NCBI GenBank assembly: GCA_036939975.1
Contig: JALLPB010000594.1
Location: 1-14,369 of the forward strand
From: Cyclostephanos tholiformis
Taxonomy: Eukaryota > Bacillariophyta > Thalassiosirophyceae > Thalassiosirales > Thalassiosiraceae
DNA: 14,369 bases
Direction of reading: 5' to 3'
Shown here: piece after piece, positions 1-8,300 of the stretch
Layout: every line of letters starts with the position of its first letter
Numbering within the stretch: position 1 is the first letter of the stretch
Program-made: the position numbers and the translations under genes
Notes under the pieces: generated by a model
What the model saw: only the letters and a program-made list of their open reading frames with translations
Database searches by the model: none
What the model was told of the DNA's origin: nothing

Positions 1-35
1 AACCTGTTACAGTTACACTGTATCTGTAACAGGTT
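1..35. repeat. 12-bp perfect inverted repeat upstream of GMP synthase
   Basis: Positions 1-12 (AACCTGTTACAG) are the exact reverse complement of 24-35, separated by 11 nt. A further partial copy of the GTTACAGT unit lies at 33-40, so the block is a cluster of related GTTACAG/CTGTAAC words. It sits about 230 bp upstream of the GMP synthase ATG. It could be a binding site for a dimeric factor or a small hairpin, but nothing in the sequence proves a function, and the window edge cuts its left context. Confidence 0.55.
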
Positions 36-266
36 ACAGTTCCCTCAACTCCATTCGAAACGGCGCGCCAACAAACAGGATGTCGCGGTCGTATGGTAGG
101 TACGTAGGTCGCGTCGGTAACCATCAATTATTACTAACATTTTTTTTTATTTCACACCACAACACCACAATCCATCCACAACAACGAATAAGTCGTCGGA
201 CGAGGCCGGCATCAAGTGCATGCCCGCCAATAGCTTACACATAATATTAATAAAATAGGTTACAAA
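36..266 (+). promoter_or_regulatory. Upstream region of GMP synthase (putative promoter and 5' UTR)
   Basis: This stretch has no credible coding sequence. It becomes AT-rich toward the gene, with a T9 run near 140-148 and an AT-rich block at 240-266 just before the start codon. The ATG at 267 sits in the favourable context ACAAAATGG (A at -3, G at +4). No TATA box or named element can be assigned with confidence. It is called regulatory only because it lies directly upstream of a well-supported gene. Confidence 0.35.
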
Positions 267-2362
267 ATGGAAGGACAAGACGGCACCCGCCAACTCGACC
301 ACAAATCTCGTCCGCAGGTGGCGATACTCGACTTCGGCTCGCAGTACACCCACCTGATAGCGCGTCGGGTGCGCGAGATGAACGTGTATTCCGAATTGCA
401 CGATTGTCTCATCACGCCGGGGGAATTATCGAACATCAATCTCGTGGGGGTCATACTCAGCGGCGGCCCGAACAGCGTGTACGAGGACGGCGCGCCCCAC
501 GTCGACGCGGGCATATGGAAGATATTGAAGGACAAGGGTGTGCCGGTATTGGGAATATGCTACGGCATGCAGGTGAGCGATGGAGGGGCGCGCGGTGGTG
601 GTGTTGGGGGGGGTGGGGGGGGGGAGGATGGGATGGGGCCATGTTGTATTTTCACAGGCAGTGGCGGTGAAGGGGGAGAGAGAAAGCGTCTTTTTGCTGC
701 ATTCTGCACTCATCGTTCACCCCTCTTACCCCCCCCTATTCGCCGAAAAAACACGTCCCATCCTTCCCATCATCGCTCCATTCTTCTCAACTTCGTTGTC
801 GTCGTCGCCTCTGACGAAACGATCGAACCATCTCCTGTAATAACTACTAATAAATACGAATGTAATATATGATCGGGCGAATGATTTTATCATGACATTA
901 AACAAACAAAAAAGGAGCTGGCGCACGTCTTCGGCGGAAGCGTCGCGCCGTGTGATCGTAGGGAATATGGCAAGGCATCGGCGCGTCGTTCGTCGGGATG
1001 CACATCCAAATTGTTCGATGGCCTACCGGAGGAATTCGACGTATGGATGAGCCACGGCGATAAGTTGACGAGCGTCCCGAGTGGATTCCGAGCCGTCGGT
1101 GAGTATCATTTCATGTCTGAGTTACTTGTCGTGGTGAGCATTTCCTTCACATCTCAACCAACCGCTCCCTTAATACTCCCTTCCCTCCCCTAATAATAAT
1201 AATAATAAACAAACAAAACAACGACAATCACATAGCCGGCACGTCGAACGCGTCCTACGTCGCGATCGAAAACCTCGAATCGAGGATGTGGGGATTGCAA
1301 TTCCACCCGGAGGTGACGCACTCCCCGTACGGTCCGATCGTTCTCAAAAATTTCGTCGTGGGTATATGCGGCGCGAGGCAGGATTGGGTCATGACCGATT
1401 ACGCGAACGACTTCATCGAGGAGGTACGGGCGAAAGTGGGACCGACCGATCACGTCATCGGTGCCGTGAGCGGTGGCGTCGATAGCACCGTCGCGGCGGT
1501 GTTAATGACGCGCGCCATCGGCGATCGTTTCCACGCGATACTCGTGGACAACGGCTGCCTGCGTAAGGACGAGGCGAATCAGGTATTGCATAGGATGAAG
1601 GACGACTGCGGCGTCAATTTGCGTTGCGTGTCGGCGTCTAGCAGGTTCCTTGACCTACTCGCGGGCGTGACCGATCCGGAAACGAAGCGCAAGATCATCG
1701 GCGGGACATTCATCGAAATTTTCCAGGAGGAGGCGACGAAGATCGAGGAGGAGATATATCCCGCGCGGTGCGAGTGGCTATTACAGGGTACGCTATACCC
1801 CGACGTCATCGAGAGCGTGAGTCACAAGGGACCGAGCGCGACCATTAAGACCCATCACAACGTCGGCGGCCTCCCCGATACGATGAAATTGAAGCTCATT
1901 GAACCGCTACGTGAGCTTTTCAAGGATGAGGTACGTGAATTGGGCATGGCCCTTGGCATCGATGAGGCTAGCGTGTGGAGACATCCATTCCCGGGACCGG
2001 GATTGGCAATCCGGATCATGGGCGAGGTCACGCCCGAGAACGTGAGGATGTTGCAGGAGGCGGACGCGATCGTCATCGACGAGCTCGTCACGTCCGGTCA
2101 TTATCGTAAAATCGGACAGGCGTTCGTTGTCCTCCTTCCCACGGTCAAGAGCGTGGGCGTCATGGGGGACGGCAGGACCTACGAGAACGTTGCCGTCGTT
2201 AGGTGCGTCGAGACCACCGATTACATGACCGCCAATTTTTACGAATTGCCGTATGCGATATTGGGGAATATGAGCAGTAGGGTGATCAACGAGGTACGAG
2301 GGATCAATAGGCTCTGTTATGACATTAGCTCCAAGCCACCCGCCACGATTGAATGGGAATAG
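267..2362 (+). CDS. guaA: GMP synthase (glutamine-hydrolysing), three exons
   Basis: Converts XMP to GMP using ATP and glutamine, the last step of de novo guanine nucleotide synthesis, normally cytosolic. Exons: 267-572, 915-1098, 1236-2362, giving 538 aa, close to the roughly 525 aa of the short bacterial-type enzyme. The class I glutamine amidotransferase domain (residues 18-195) has the nucleophile in GICYGMQ (Cys98) and the other triad members in FHPEV (His187, Glu189). The ATP pyrophosphatase domain carries the P-loop SGGVDST (242-248). The C-terminal dimerisation/XMP-binding domain contains GPGLAIRI and ends PATIEWE, the usual family terminus. The ATG at 267 is the first in frame and gives a normal-length N-terminus. 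Intron 1 is phase 0 and intron 2 phase 1; both are GT-AG, and splicing restores an uninterrupted match to the family. Introns exclude bacterial contamination. No targeting peptide is visible. The neighbouring Nudix gene is convergent. Confidence 0.96.
573..914 (+). other. GMP synthase intron 1
   Basis: A phase 0 intron with donor GTGAGC and acceptor AAAG before the codons for ELAHVFGG. At 342 bp it is the longest intron in the window. It falls four codons after the catalytic Cys98 codon. Reading through it stays open but gives low-complexity sequence and then a stop at about 870, so retention would remove the rest of the enzyme. It holds a G-rich tract (606-638) near the donor. Confidence 0.9.
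606..638 (+). repeat. G-rich tract with quadruplex potential in intron 1
   Basis: Runs of 8 G and 10 G separated by one T, followed by GG, GGG and GGGG separated by one or two bases, lie 33 nt downstream of the 5' splice site on the sense strand. This composition could fold as a G-quadruplex in the pre-mRNA. Folding and any effect on splicing are inference. Confidence 0.6.
1099..1235 (+). other. GMP synthase intron 2
   Basis: A 137-bp phase 1 intron with donor GTGAGT and acceptor CATAG. The split codon becomes GCC (Ala164) and joins ...GFRAV to AGTSNASYV, as expected for the family. Its 3' part contains six TAA units at 1191-1208, a microsatellite that also supplies AT-rich sequence upstream of the acceptor. 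Confidence 0.92.
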
Positions 2363-2517
2363 GGTGTTCATGGGGGGCGCAGTGAATTAAGATGCCTTTT
2401 CGTGGAATGTGTCATCAGAGACGATGATTTTTCGTGGGGTGGGGATTAATCAAGAGGGGCGACACCAATGATGCTCAGAAGGAGCATAAGTATGATTCAC
2501 CTCCTTGGATGCATAAA

Positions 2518-2545
2518 AAGTAAAAATAACAGCTTCTTTTTACTT
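2518..2545. terminator. Possible 3'-end hairpin downstream of GMP synthase
   Basis: AAGTAAAAA (2518-2526) is perfectly complementary to TTTTTACTT (2537-2545) across a 10-nt loop, about 155 nt after the GMP synthase stop. It could form a hairpin in the 3' UTR. Eukaryotic transcripts do not need such a structure, so this is only a visible inverted repeat with a tentative role. Confidence 0.25.
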
Positions 2546-2820
2546 CGAAGATATCGTACCTGACAAATGCTATGAAAATGCTGCACACACACATTAGCCA
2601 CAGTGACGAAGTCAAAAGGAAACCCGTGTAATAGTTAAGAGTATGAACTCTTTTGGACTTCCTTGGGAAGGTACTTTAAGCCAGTGATAGAAAGCATATG
2701 TAGAAATATCTCGAATTAGAGCCGTGCCAACTGGGAAAAGGTTTCACTCCCATCTATGTTATATTCGACCCGCCCAAACTCCAACAGAAGCCACGTTCTA
2801 TTATCATATCACCACCACCA

Positions 2821-2830
2821 CCCCCCCCCC

Positions 2831-2861
<31 letters not shown>

Positions 2862-2864
2862 ACA
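2821..2864. repeat. C27 homopolymer followed by (CA)9
   Basis: There are 27 consecutive C from 2821 to 2847, preceded by (ACC)n from 2811 and followed by nine CA units to 2864. The tract lies in the 3' flank of the Nudix gene, whose transcript would carry it as poly-G. Length variation and sequencing or assembly error are likely here. Confidence 0.9.
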
Positions 2865-2897
2865 TACATCTCTCGTCTCCTCCTACCCCGGAAGTTC

Positions 2898-4148
2898 CTA
2901 CTCGGTCTTGCTCCCACAGCACGCCGGCATACCCCCCCTGATGTGTAGCATCGCGAGGGCGAACGTCGCGGCCCACTTCACCTCCTGAAATTTCCCCCCC
3001 GCCAAGGCCTTAATAACGTCGTCCTCGTCTAGTAATATTATCGACTGATCCTCGTCGTCGCCATTACCATTGTAGTTAATCGTCCCCCCCCCCGGCACGA
3101 GCGGTACGGCGTTCGTCAGCAGGTACGAGTATAGGAACCCCCCCCCCCGATTGGCCGCCGTGCGATACCGTCCAAGGTAAACCCAATCAGCGTCGTAATC
3201 GACGTTCGGTATCGATCTGGAGAAACCGTCCATGAGTCCGTAATTGTCGTACACCGGCGGATTGGCGTTATCGGATATAATCCTCACGATTTCCTCCACC
3301 TTCAGCGTCGTCGTCCCCCTCGGATCGTCGTCCCCGCGTATCGAGCGGCCGTTGTCGTACCTCTCCCCCTCCCCCTTGAATTCCTCCCGTATCGCGCGCA
3401 GCGTGCGTCGGCTGCCCAAACCCAATTCCTCGAGTACCTCCCGCTTAGCTGCGGTATTCGGCGATTCGCCCACGTCGATGAACCCTCCCACGGGCGATAA
3501 CGTCTCGCCCGGTATCGCATACTTTCTCTGCTTGAAAACAACGTACTTCCCCTCGAGGGTGTGAACTATAACGTTCACTGCCGGCATTTCCTCGAGGAAT
3601 ATCCAATCGCTTATCACGGACGTGCCGTCCTCGCCGAGCACCGCGTGTACGTCGCAACGCGCGAAATTCGTCTCGCGCAGAGTCTCGACGGATACCGTCC
3701 GTTCGTTGTGCCATGGCATGCCGCGGTAGGTGCCCGAACCCGTCGTCGACATCGACATCGACATCGACGACGACGACAACGACGAGGACGACGAATCGCG
3801 ATTGATGGGTGGCGGGTCCGGGGGGGACACGTCCACTGTCAGGAAGGAACGACAAAGTAGGACGATGGCGAGACCGGCCGCGATTCGCCACAGGAGCGTC
3901 CTCTGTCCTTGCCCTCTCGTGGTGATCGTCGAATCTGCGTGGTAGTGCCTGTTGCTCAGCGCCACGAGGATGCCGTCGACATCCGCGCGTTTGGTGCTGT
4001 TGATGTTGCTGTTGCTCATGCGAGGATACCGTCGTGGAGGAGGGTCAACGCCGCCGCCCGCGCCGCCTTCCTCGACGAAGAATTTGACCCTCTTTCGCCC
4101 CTCGTCCACTTCGTTGTTACCGTCGTTTTCGATGCGATTGTCGAGCAT
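2898..4148 (-). CDS. Membrane-anchored Nudix hydrolase, ADP-ribose/ADP-sugar pyrophosphatase-like
   Basis: A 416-aa intronless protein. Its Nudix box is complete (residues 222-244): GGFIDVGE, then seven residues, then REVLEELGL, matching the Gx5Ex7REUxEExGU consensus that binds the catalytic metal. The preceding strand with KYVVFKQRKYAIPGE resembles ADP-sugar/ADP-ribose pyrophosphatases, which cleave nucleoside diphosphates linked to another moiety. The substrate cannot be read from sequence. The N-terminus is basic and hydrophilic, followed by one hydrophobic segment (about 86-102, within LLWRIAAGLAIVLL) and a Pro/Ser-rich stem (about 107-135). By the positive-inside rule the catalytic domain would be lumenal or extracytoplasmic. 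I start at the ATG at 4146-4148; the open frame runs three codons further upstream without an ATG. An alternative Met (4017-4019) would keep the membrane segment. Three C runs of 7, 10 and 11 on the + strand encode Gly triplets. Confidence 0.88.
   Translation of the reverse strand: MLDNRIENDGNNEVDEGRKRVKFFVEEGGAGGGVDPPPRRYPRMSNSNINSTKRADVDGILVALSNRHYHADSTITTRGQGQRTLLWRIAAGLAIVLLCRSFLTVDVSPPDPPPINRDSSSSSLSSSSMSMSMSTTGSGTYRGMPWHNERTVSVETLRETNFARCDVHAVLGEDGTSVISDWIFLEEMPAVNVIVHTLEGKYVVFKQRKYAIPGETLSPVGGFIDVGESPNTAAKREVLEELGLGSRRTLRAIREEFKGEGERYDNGRSIRGDDDPRGTTTLKVEEIVRIISDNANPPVYDNYGLMDGFSRSIPNVDYDADWVYLGRYRTAANRGGGFLYSYLLTNAVPLVPGGGTINYNGNGDDEDQSIILLDEDDVIKALAGGKFQEVKWAATFALAMLHIRGGMPACCGSKTE
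3084..3148 (-). repeat. Two coding poly-C/poly-G runs in the Nudix gene
   Basis: On the + strand there are 10 C at 3084-3093 and 11 C at 3138-3148. In the Nudix mRNA these are G runs, encoding the Gly triplets of VPGGGT and NRGGGF. A one-base change in either would shift the frame in the last quarter of the protein, downstream of the Nudix box. Confidence 0.85.
3746..3769. repeat. (GACATC)n hexanucleotide repeat, coding as Met-Ser
   Basis: A TCGAC unit is followed by three ATCGAC units and GAC within the Nudix stem region. On the minus strand it is read as alternating ATG and TCG codons, giving the MSMSMS part of the Ser-rich linker. The same hexanucleotide at 13678-13707 is read in another frame as Val-Asp in the downstream gene. 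Confidence 0.9.
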
Positions 4149-5328
4149 CTCTCTCAAGATAGGGCGAGTGCGCGTCGAATGGTAAGCAAAAGGGGCCGTG
4201 GGCCGTGGGTCGTGGGATTGGTGGGCGTTGTCTCGTGTCTCGTGTAGTCTACGGCTGCTCGCCTCTGCTCTCTAGAATAGAGAGGTAGAGATGAGATGTA
4301 AGATGCACAAAGCTTCGAAATTAACCGGCGACCGACGATTAACAACCGTCGGAGTCCCAGAGTCCGAGGAGCGGGCGGCGGACGAAGAGAATGCCCTCCA
4401 CATCTCATCCCTCTCTCCCTCTCTCTCTCTTGTGTGTGTGTGTGTTTTGTGTGTGTGTGTGTGTGTGTTTGTGCGTTTAACGCGACCATTGTGAGTCACG
4501 AACACAATAAGTGTGTACCAGTTTAACCCTTGTTGTGTAGCGTTAGAAACATTTTGGGGGGGGTTTGTACTAATCCTACGTATCTCTCCTACTTCTGGTA
4601 GATACCCCACCTCGAAGCAGCACTCGTTGGGGGTATTAGATTGAGTTGCCGGATATTTTTTAACAATCAATCACTGATGAGAGTCGCTTTTCGTAGAAAA
4701 AGTGTTAGAAAAGGGGCGGGGGTGCGTCAACTACTATCAATTATTTTGATAATAGGGAGTTTGTGATTGTTGGTCGTCATTGCTCGCCCCCGGATCGGAC
4801 CCAATAAAAAATAATAATATCGCACGTCGGCAGCATACGAAACACCACACCCTCCTCGCCGACGGTCAATAAACCCTGCCCGAACCCAAGCGCAGCGGAC
4901 AGCCTCTTACGAAGCAAGGCGCGGCATCGCGGTATTAGTGAGTTCTTATCCCATGGCGCATGTGAATGTGCCAACCTCCATTCGAACCGGGGATATCATG
5001 ATCCATCGTCCGTCTCTGGTCGCCCGCCTTCCTCTTTGAATCGGTTCCGCCTTCGGAACGAATGCATCAACTGGTTTGATTCGTATGGGTCGTAACGTGG
5101 TGGGATGAACGCTGTTTATGGATGAAAAAGACTCGGCTGCTACTAGCGATTTTGATAGTTGATTCTTTCTATCTGGGACATGCATGTTTCGCTCGTTCGG
5201 AATTCGAAGTGAAATGTTTAGTCGCTCAGCGATTTTCATCACCTCACAAAAAAATCTTACCGTTAGTAGTACGTTCGTTCTCTGCATTTTCAGATAATCC
5301 ATTCTCTGCAGTGCTTCCTCCCGCGGCA
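4149..5328. promoter_or_regulatory. Divergent intergenic region between Nudix (-) and SBNO (+)
   Basis: About 1.2 kb separates the two start codons, so it should contain both promoters and 5' UTRs. Open frames here are short, overlap on both strands and match no family I recognise. Visible content is a (CT)n/(GT)n microsatellite at 4409-4470, a G run near 4555-4563 and AT-rich patches near 4660-4680 and 4735-4755. From 5122 to 5328 a frame is open and continuous with SBNO exon 1, starting with a hydrophobic stretch. I treat this as 5' UTR because SBNO proteins are nuclear and the extension resembles no SBNO sequence. No specific promoter element can be defended. Confidence 0.45.
4409..4470. 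repeat. (CT)n followed by interrupted (TG)n microsatellite
   Basis: A CT-rich stretch with five perfect CT units at 4421-4430 runs directly into TG repeats at 4431-4444 and, after TTTTG, a further (TG)n block to 4468. The tract lies about 260 bp upstream of the Nudix start codon. It is a simple repeat; no function is implied. Confidence 0.9.
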
Positions 5329-8300
5329 ATGTCTTCGGTTCCCATCCCCAACATCGAGGCATTGCGGGCTGCGCTCCGTCAGGGGGGAGACGCAGCCGCT
5401 GCCCTTGCCGCGATGGCCTCGGTGACAAGCGCCTCATCTTCTTCCACTGCAGCGGCGGCGGCGGCGGCGGCGGTGGCGGCGGTTGCCAATCGAGAAGGGC
5501 AAGACGACGGCCACGAGGTGGAGGACGAGATATCGTACACCCCGTACAAGCCGTCAAAGCTCAAGTATGGCCGGGATCATCCAGATCCCGTGGTGGAAAA
5601 TGCAACTTTGGCCGCGGTAACTCCTCCAGACATAACATACAGTGAGTACGAGTAAGACGTCGTGGCACTGTCGTGCAAGGCATTTTTGATTATTAAATTT
5701 ATTGTTATCACTTTACTTCTGCCGTGGACACAGATCTTGCAATGCCTTCTGACATTATTCACACGGGCAAACTGTCCAACCTTCAGTTGGAGGCGATAGT
5801 TTATGGCTGCCAGCATCACATGATGGACCTTCCAAAGCAGCCTATGCTGTCAAGCAGATCCGGAGGCCTTGTAAATGACAAGGAGAATATCCCCAACGCA
5901 ATCCCCGGTATCATGCCTGTTGATTCGAAAGATGTCAAGGGGAATGTCAGGGCCATCACCCCTCTCAATCCTACCGCGGAAGGACGGGAACGAGAGCCGC
6001 CCGCAAAACGTGCTGGCTTTCTCCTTGGCGATGGCGCCGGAATGGGTAAAGGGAGGACGCTCGCTGGATTCGTAGTCGAAAATATCGCTCGTGGTCGAAA
6101 GAAGCATGTTTGGATATCTGTTAGCTCCGATCTTTACGAGGGTTAGTTTCGATGTGTACTTTGCTGCTGTGTTAACATTGCGCGTAAATGACCTATTCTT
6201 TTGCACTGTTGTTCAAATAGACGCCAAGCGCGATTTGCGAGATCTTGGAATGGGAGCCTATGCCGAGAACAATTGCTTTAACCTTGGAAAGTTGCCATAT
6301 GGCAGTCTCGTTAGCAGCTCGTCCAAATCCACAAAGACGAAGGGCAAGAAGGCAAAGCCATCAAAAACCAAGGCCGACACTGGCTGCTATGATGAGGGTG
6401 TCATGTTCGCGACGTACTCCACACTCATCGGGAAAAACAAAAAAGGTACACGTCTCGAACAATTGGTGGAATGTGAGTCCGCTGAGTGCGTTTTGATATT
6501 TTGAGCATCCGACCTTTCAAGTAATCATCATCTCATACTTTCTTTGCATTACGTGAAATGTTTCGTCACAGGGTGCGGAGGTAGCAACCCAGAAGATTTC
6601 GATGGACTGGTCATGTTGGATGAATGCCACAAAGGTACAGTGACTCGGCGCACGATTTTCCATCTTATGTCAATTGCATCTCACCTTATCTTTATCTTGC
6701 AGCCAAGACCATTGACCTGGATGGAGACGGTAAAGCAGCCAATGTTGGCAAGAGTGGATTATGTTCTCAGACCGCGGCCAAAGTCGTTGAGCTTCAGGAG
6801 TTACTCCCTCGTGCCAGAATTGTTTACTGTAGCGCAACTTCTGTGACGGGTGAGTGCGTACAATGTAGCTTATCCATGAATTTCGTTTCGATATCTTTTT
6901 CATGTATTCGCAATTTCCTTTGTGCAACCTATGCATCAGAACCCAAAAATCTGGGTTTCATGTCCCGTCTCGGCCTATGGGGTCCAGGTGAATAGTTGAT
7001 AGCGTCGCGTCGTGTGCCGTGGTCGCATTAAAGGCCCCTCCGGTCTCGTCGTTGTTGCTCCGAATGATCGCTCCAAATGATTTCTCTTTCCTCTCTAACT
7101 CTCATTGTTGTGCTGCGCCTCATCCACCGCTCAAGGGACGGAACACCCCTCGGGATTTAACCAGTTTCTCGGGGGTCTTGACAGGCTTGGTACTGGCGCG
7201 ATGGAACTTCATGCGATGCATTTGAAGTCAATTGGAGCAATCACTGCAAGAACGCTTTCCTATAGCATGTGTGAGTTCGAAATGATTGACAACGTCGGCG
7301 ATGCTAACGTGAGGAAAGTGTACAATCAAGCAGCGGAGCTGTGGACCGACTTGCATTCCAAGCTTGCCGATCGTTGCGCCCAATTACAACAGGATGTAGA
7401 AAAAAATAAGAAAATCAGATGGTTGGAAGAAAGGGAGTTGCCTCTAACCGAAGATCTTATCCACCATCTTGAACTTCACGAAGACTCTGACTCAGAGGAT
7501 GAGGACAGCAACGATGAAGACGGAGCGATTGCCGAGCAGAAGGAACTCCGACGTAAATTTAGGAACCGAACGCCAGGAGTACTTAAGGTTGGTGCACGTG
7601 TCATTTTGAATTTTCGAGACAAAATGCAACTAGCTTACAGATTTTTCATTTATCCTGTTAAATAAAGGCTCTCTTCTGGTCATCACATCAGCGCTTTTTT
7701 AGGTCGCTGTGCATTGCTTCAAAGGTAGACAAGGCCGTTGAATTGGCAAAGAAAGCAGTTGATGATGGTAATTGCTGCGTGATTGGCCTTCAATCGACAG
7801 GAGAAGCGCGCTCAAAAGGAGCTGCCAGGTCATCTGGGATCAATCTTGATAAGGGCTCAGCCACATTGGACTACTTTGTTTCTGCGCCAAATGAAGATCT
7901 CAAGCGCATCAGTGAGTGATCGAATTTGTACTTTCGGATTTAGTCGACCACCTGCACATCATAAACACCCTTTACTTACTTCTTCGATCCATTTCAGTCA
8001 TGCAAATGTTCCCCTTGCCGCCTAAACCAAAAGGGGTCATCGCACCAGAGTTTCTAAATGTGCTTAAGAAAGACGATATCGCAAACGACATCACCGACGA
8101 TGAAACCACGTCGTCAGACCAAACTTCCACCGTCCGGCCCAATGGCCGTCCTTCTCGACGTGTCCATAAAAAAAAGGTAAACTACTCTGAGCTCGAAGAC
8201 GATGAGGGAAATGATTCCTTATCCCATGGGGGGAAGAAGAGGAAGACCATCAGAAAAGGGTCCAAATCTAGCAAAAACAAAAAGCAACGAGGTAGTTCCT

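Larger units (their letters stand above)
2363..2897. other. Intergenic region between convergent GMP synthase and Nudix genes
   Basis: The 535-bp spacer must hold both 3' UTRs. I see no conserved coding sequence, tRNA or other RNA gene. Short open frames at 2724-2948 consist of simple repeat and are not genes. It contains a 9-bp hairpin (2518-2545) and a C27/(CA)9 tract (2821-2864), the latter only 33 bp past the Nudix stop codon. Confidence 0.6.

Noticed and set aside
267..2362. GMP synthase as a bacterial contaminant or very recent transfer, because it is the short bacterial-type form
   Set aside because: It has two spliceosomal introns and the same base composition as the adjacent Nudix gene.
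4980..5005. A GTTCGAA-type tRNA T-loop look-alike on the minus strand
   Set aside because: The flanking T-stem does not pair properly and no acceptor, D or anticodon arms can be drawn around it.
4946..5557. A 203-codon minus-strand open frame with Pro-rich sequence
   Set aside because: It is antisense to SBNO exon 1 and its low-complexity content mirrors the GCG repeat on the other strand.
7588..7665. Reading through into VGARVILNF, which recalls the C-terminal motif of PIF1/Helitron helicases
   Set aside because: The match is short, lies in an intron needed to join conserved SBNO exons, and no other transposon feature is nearby.
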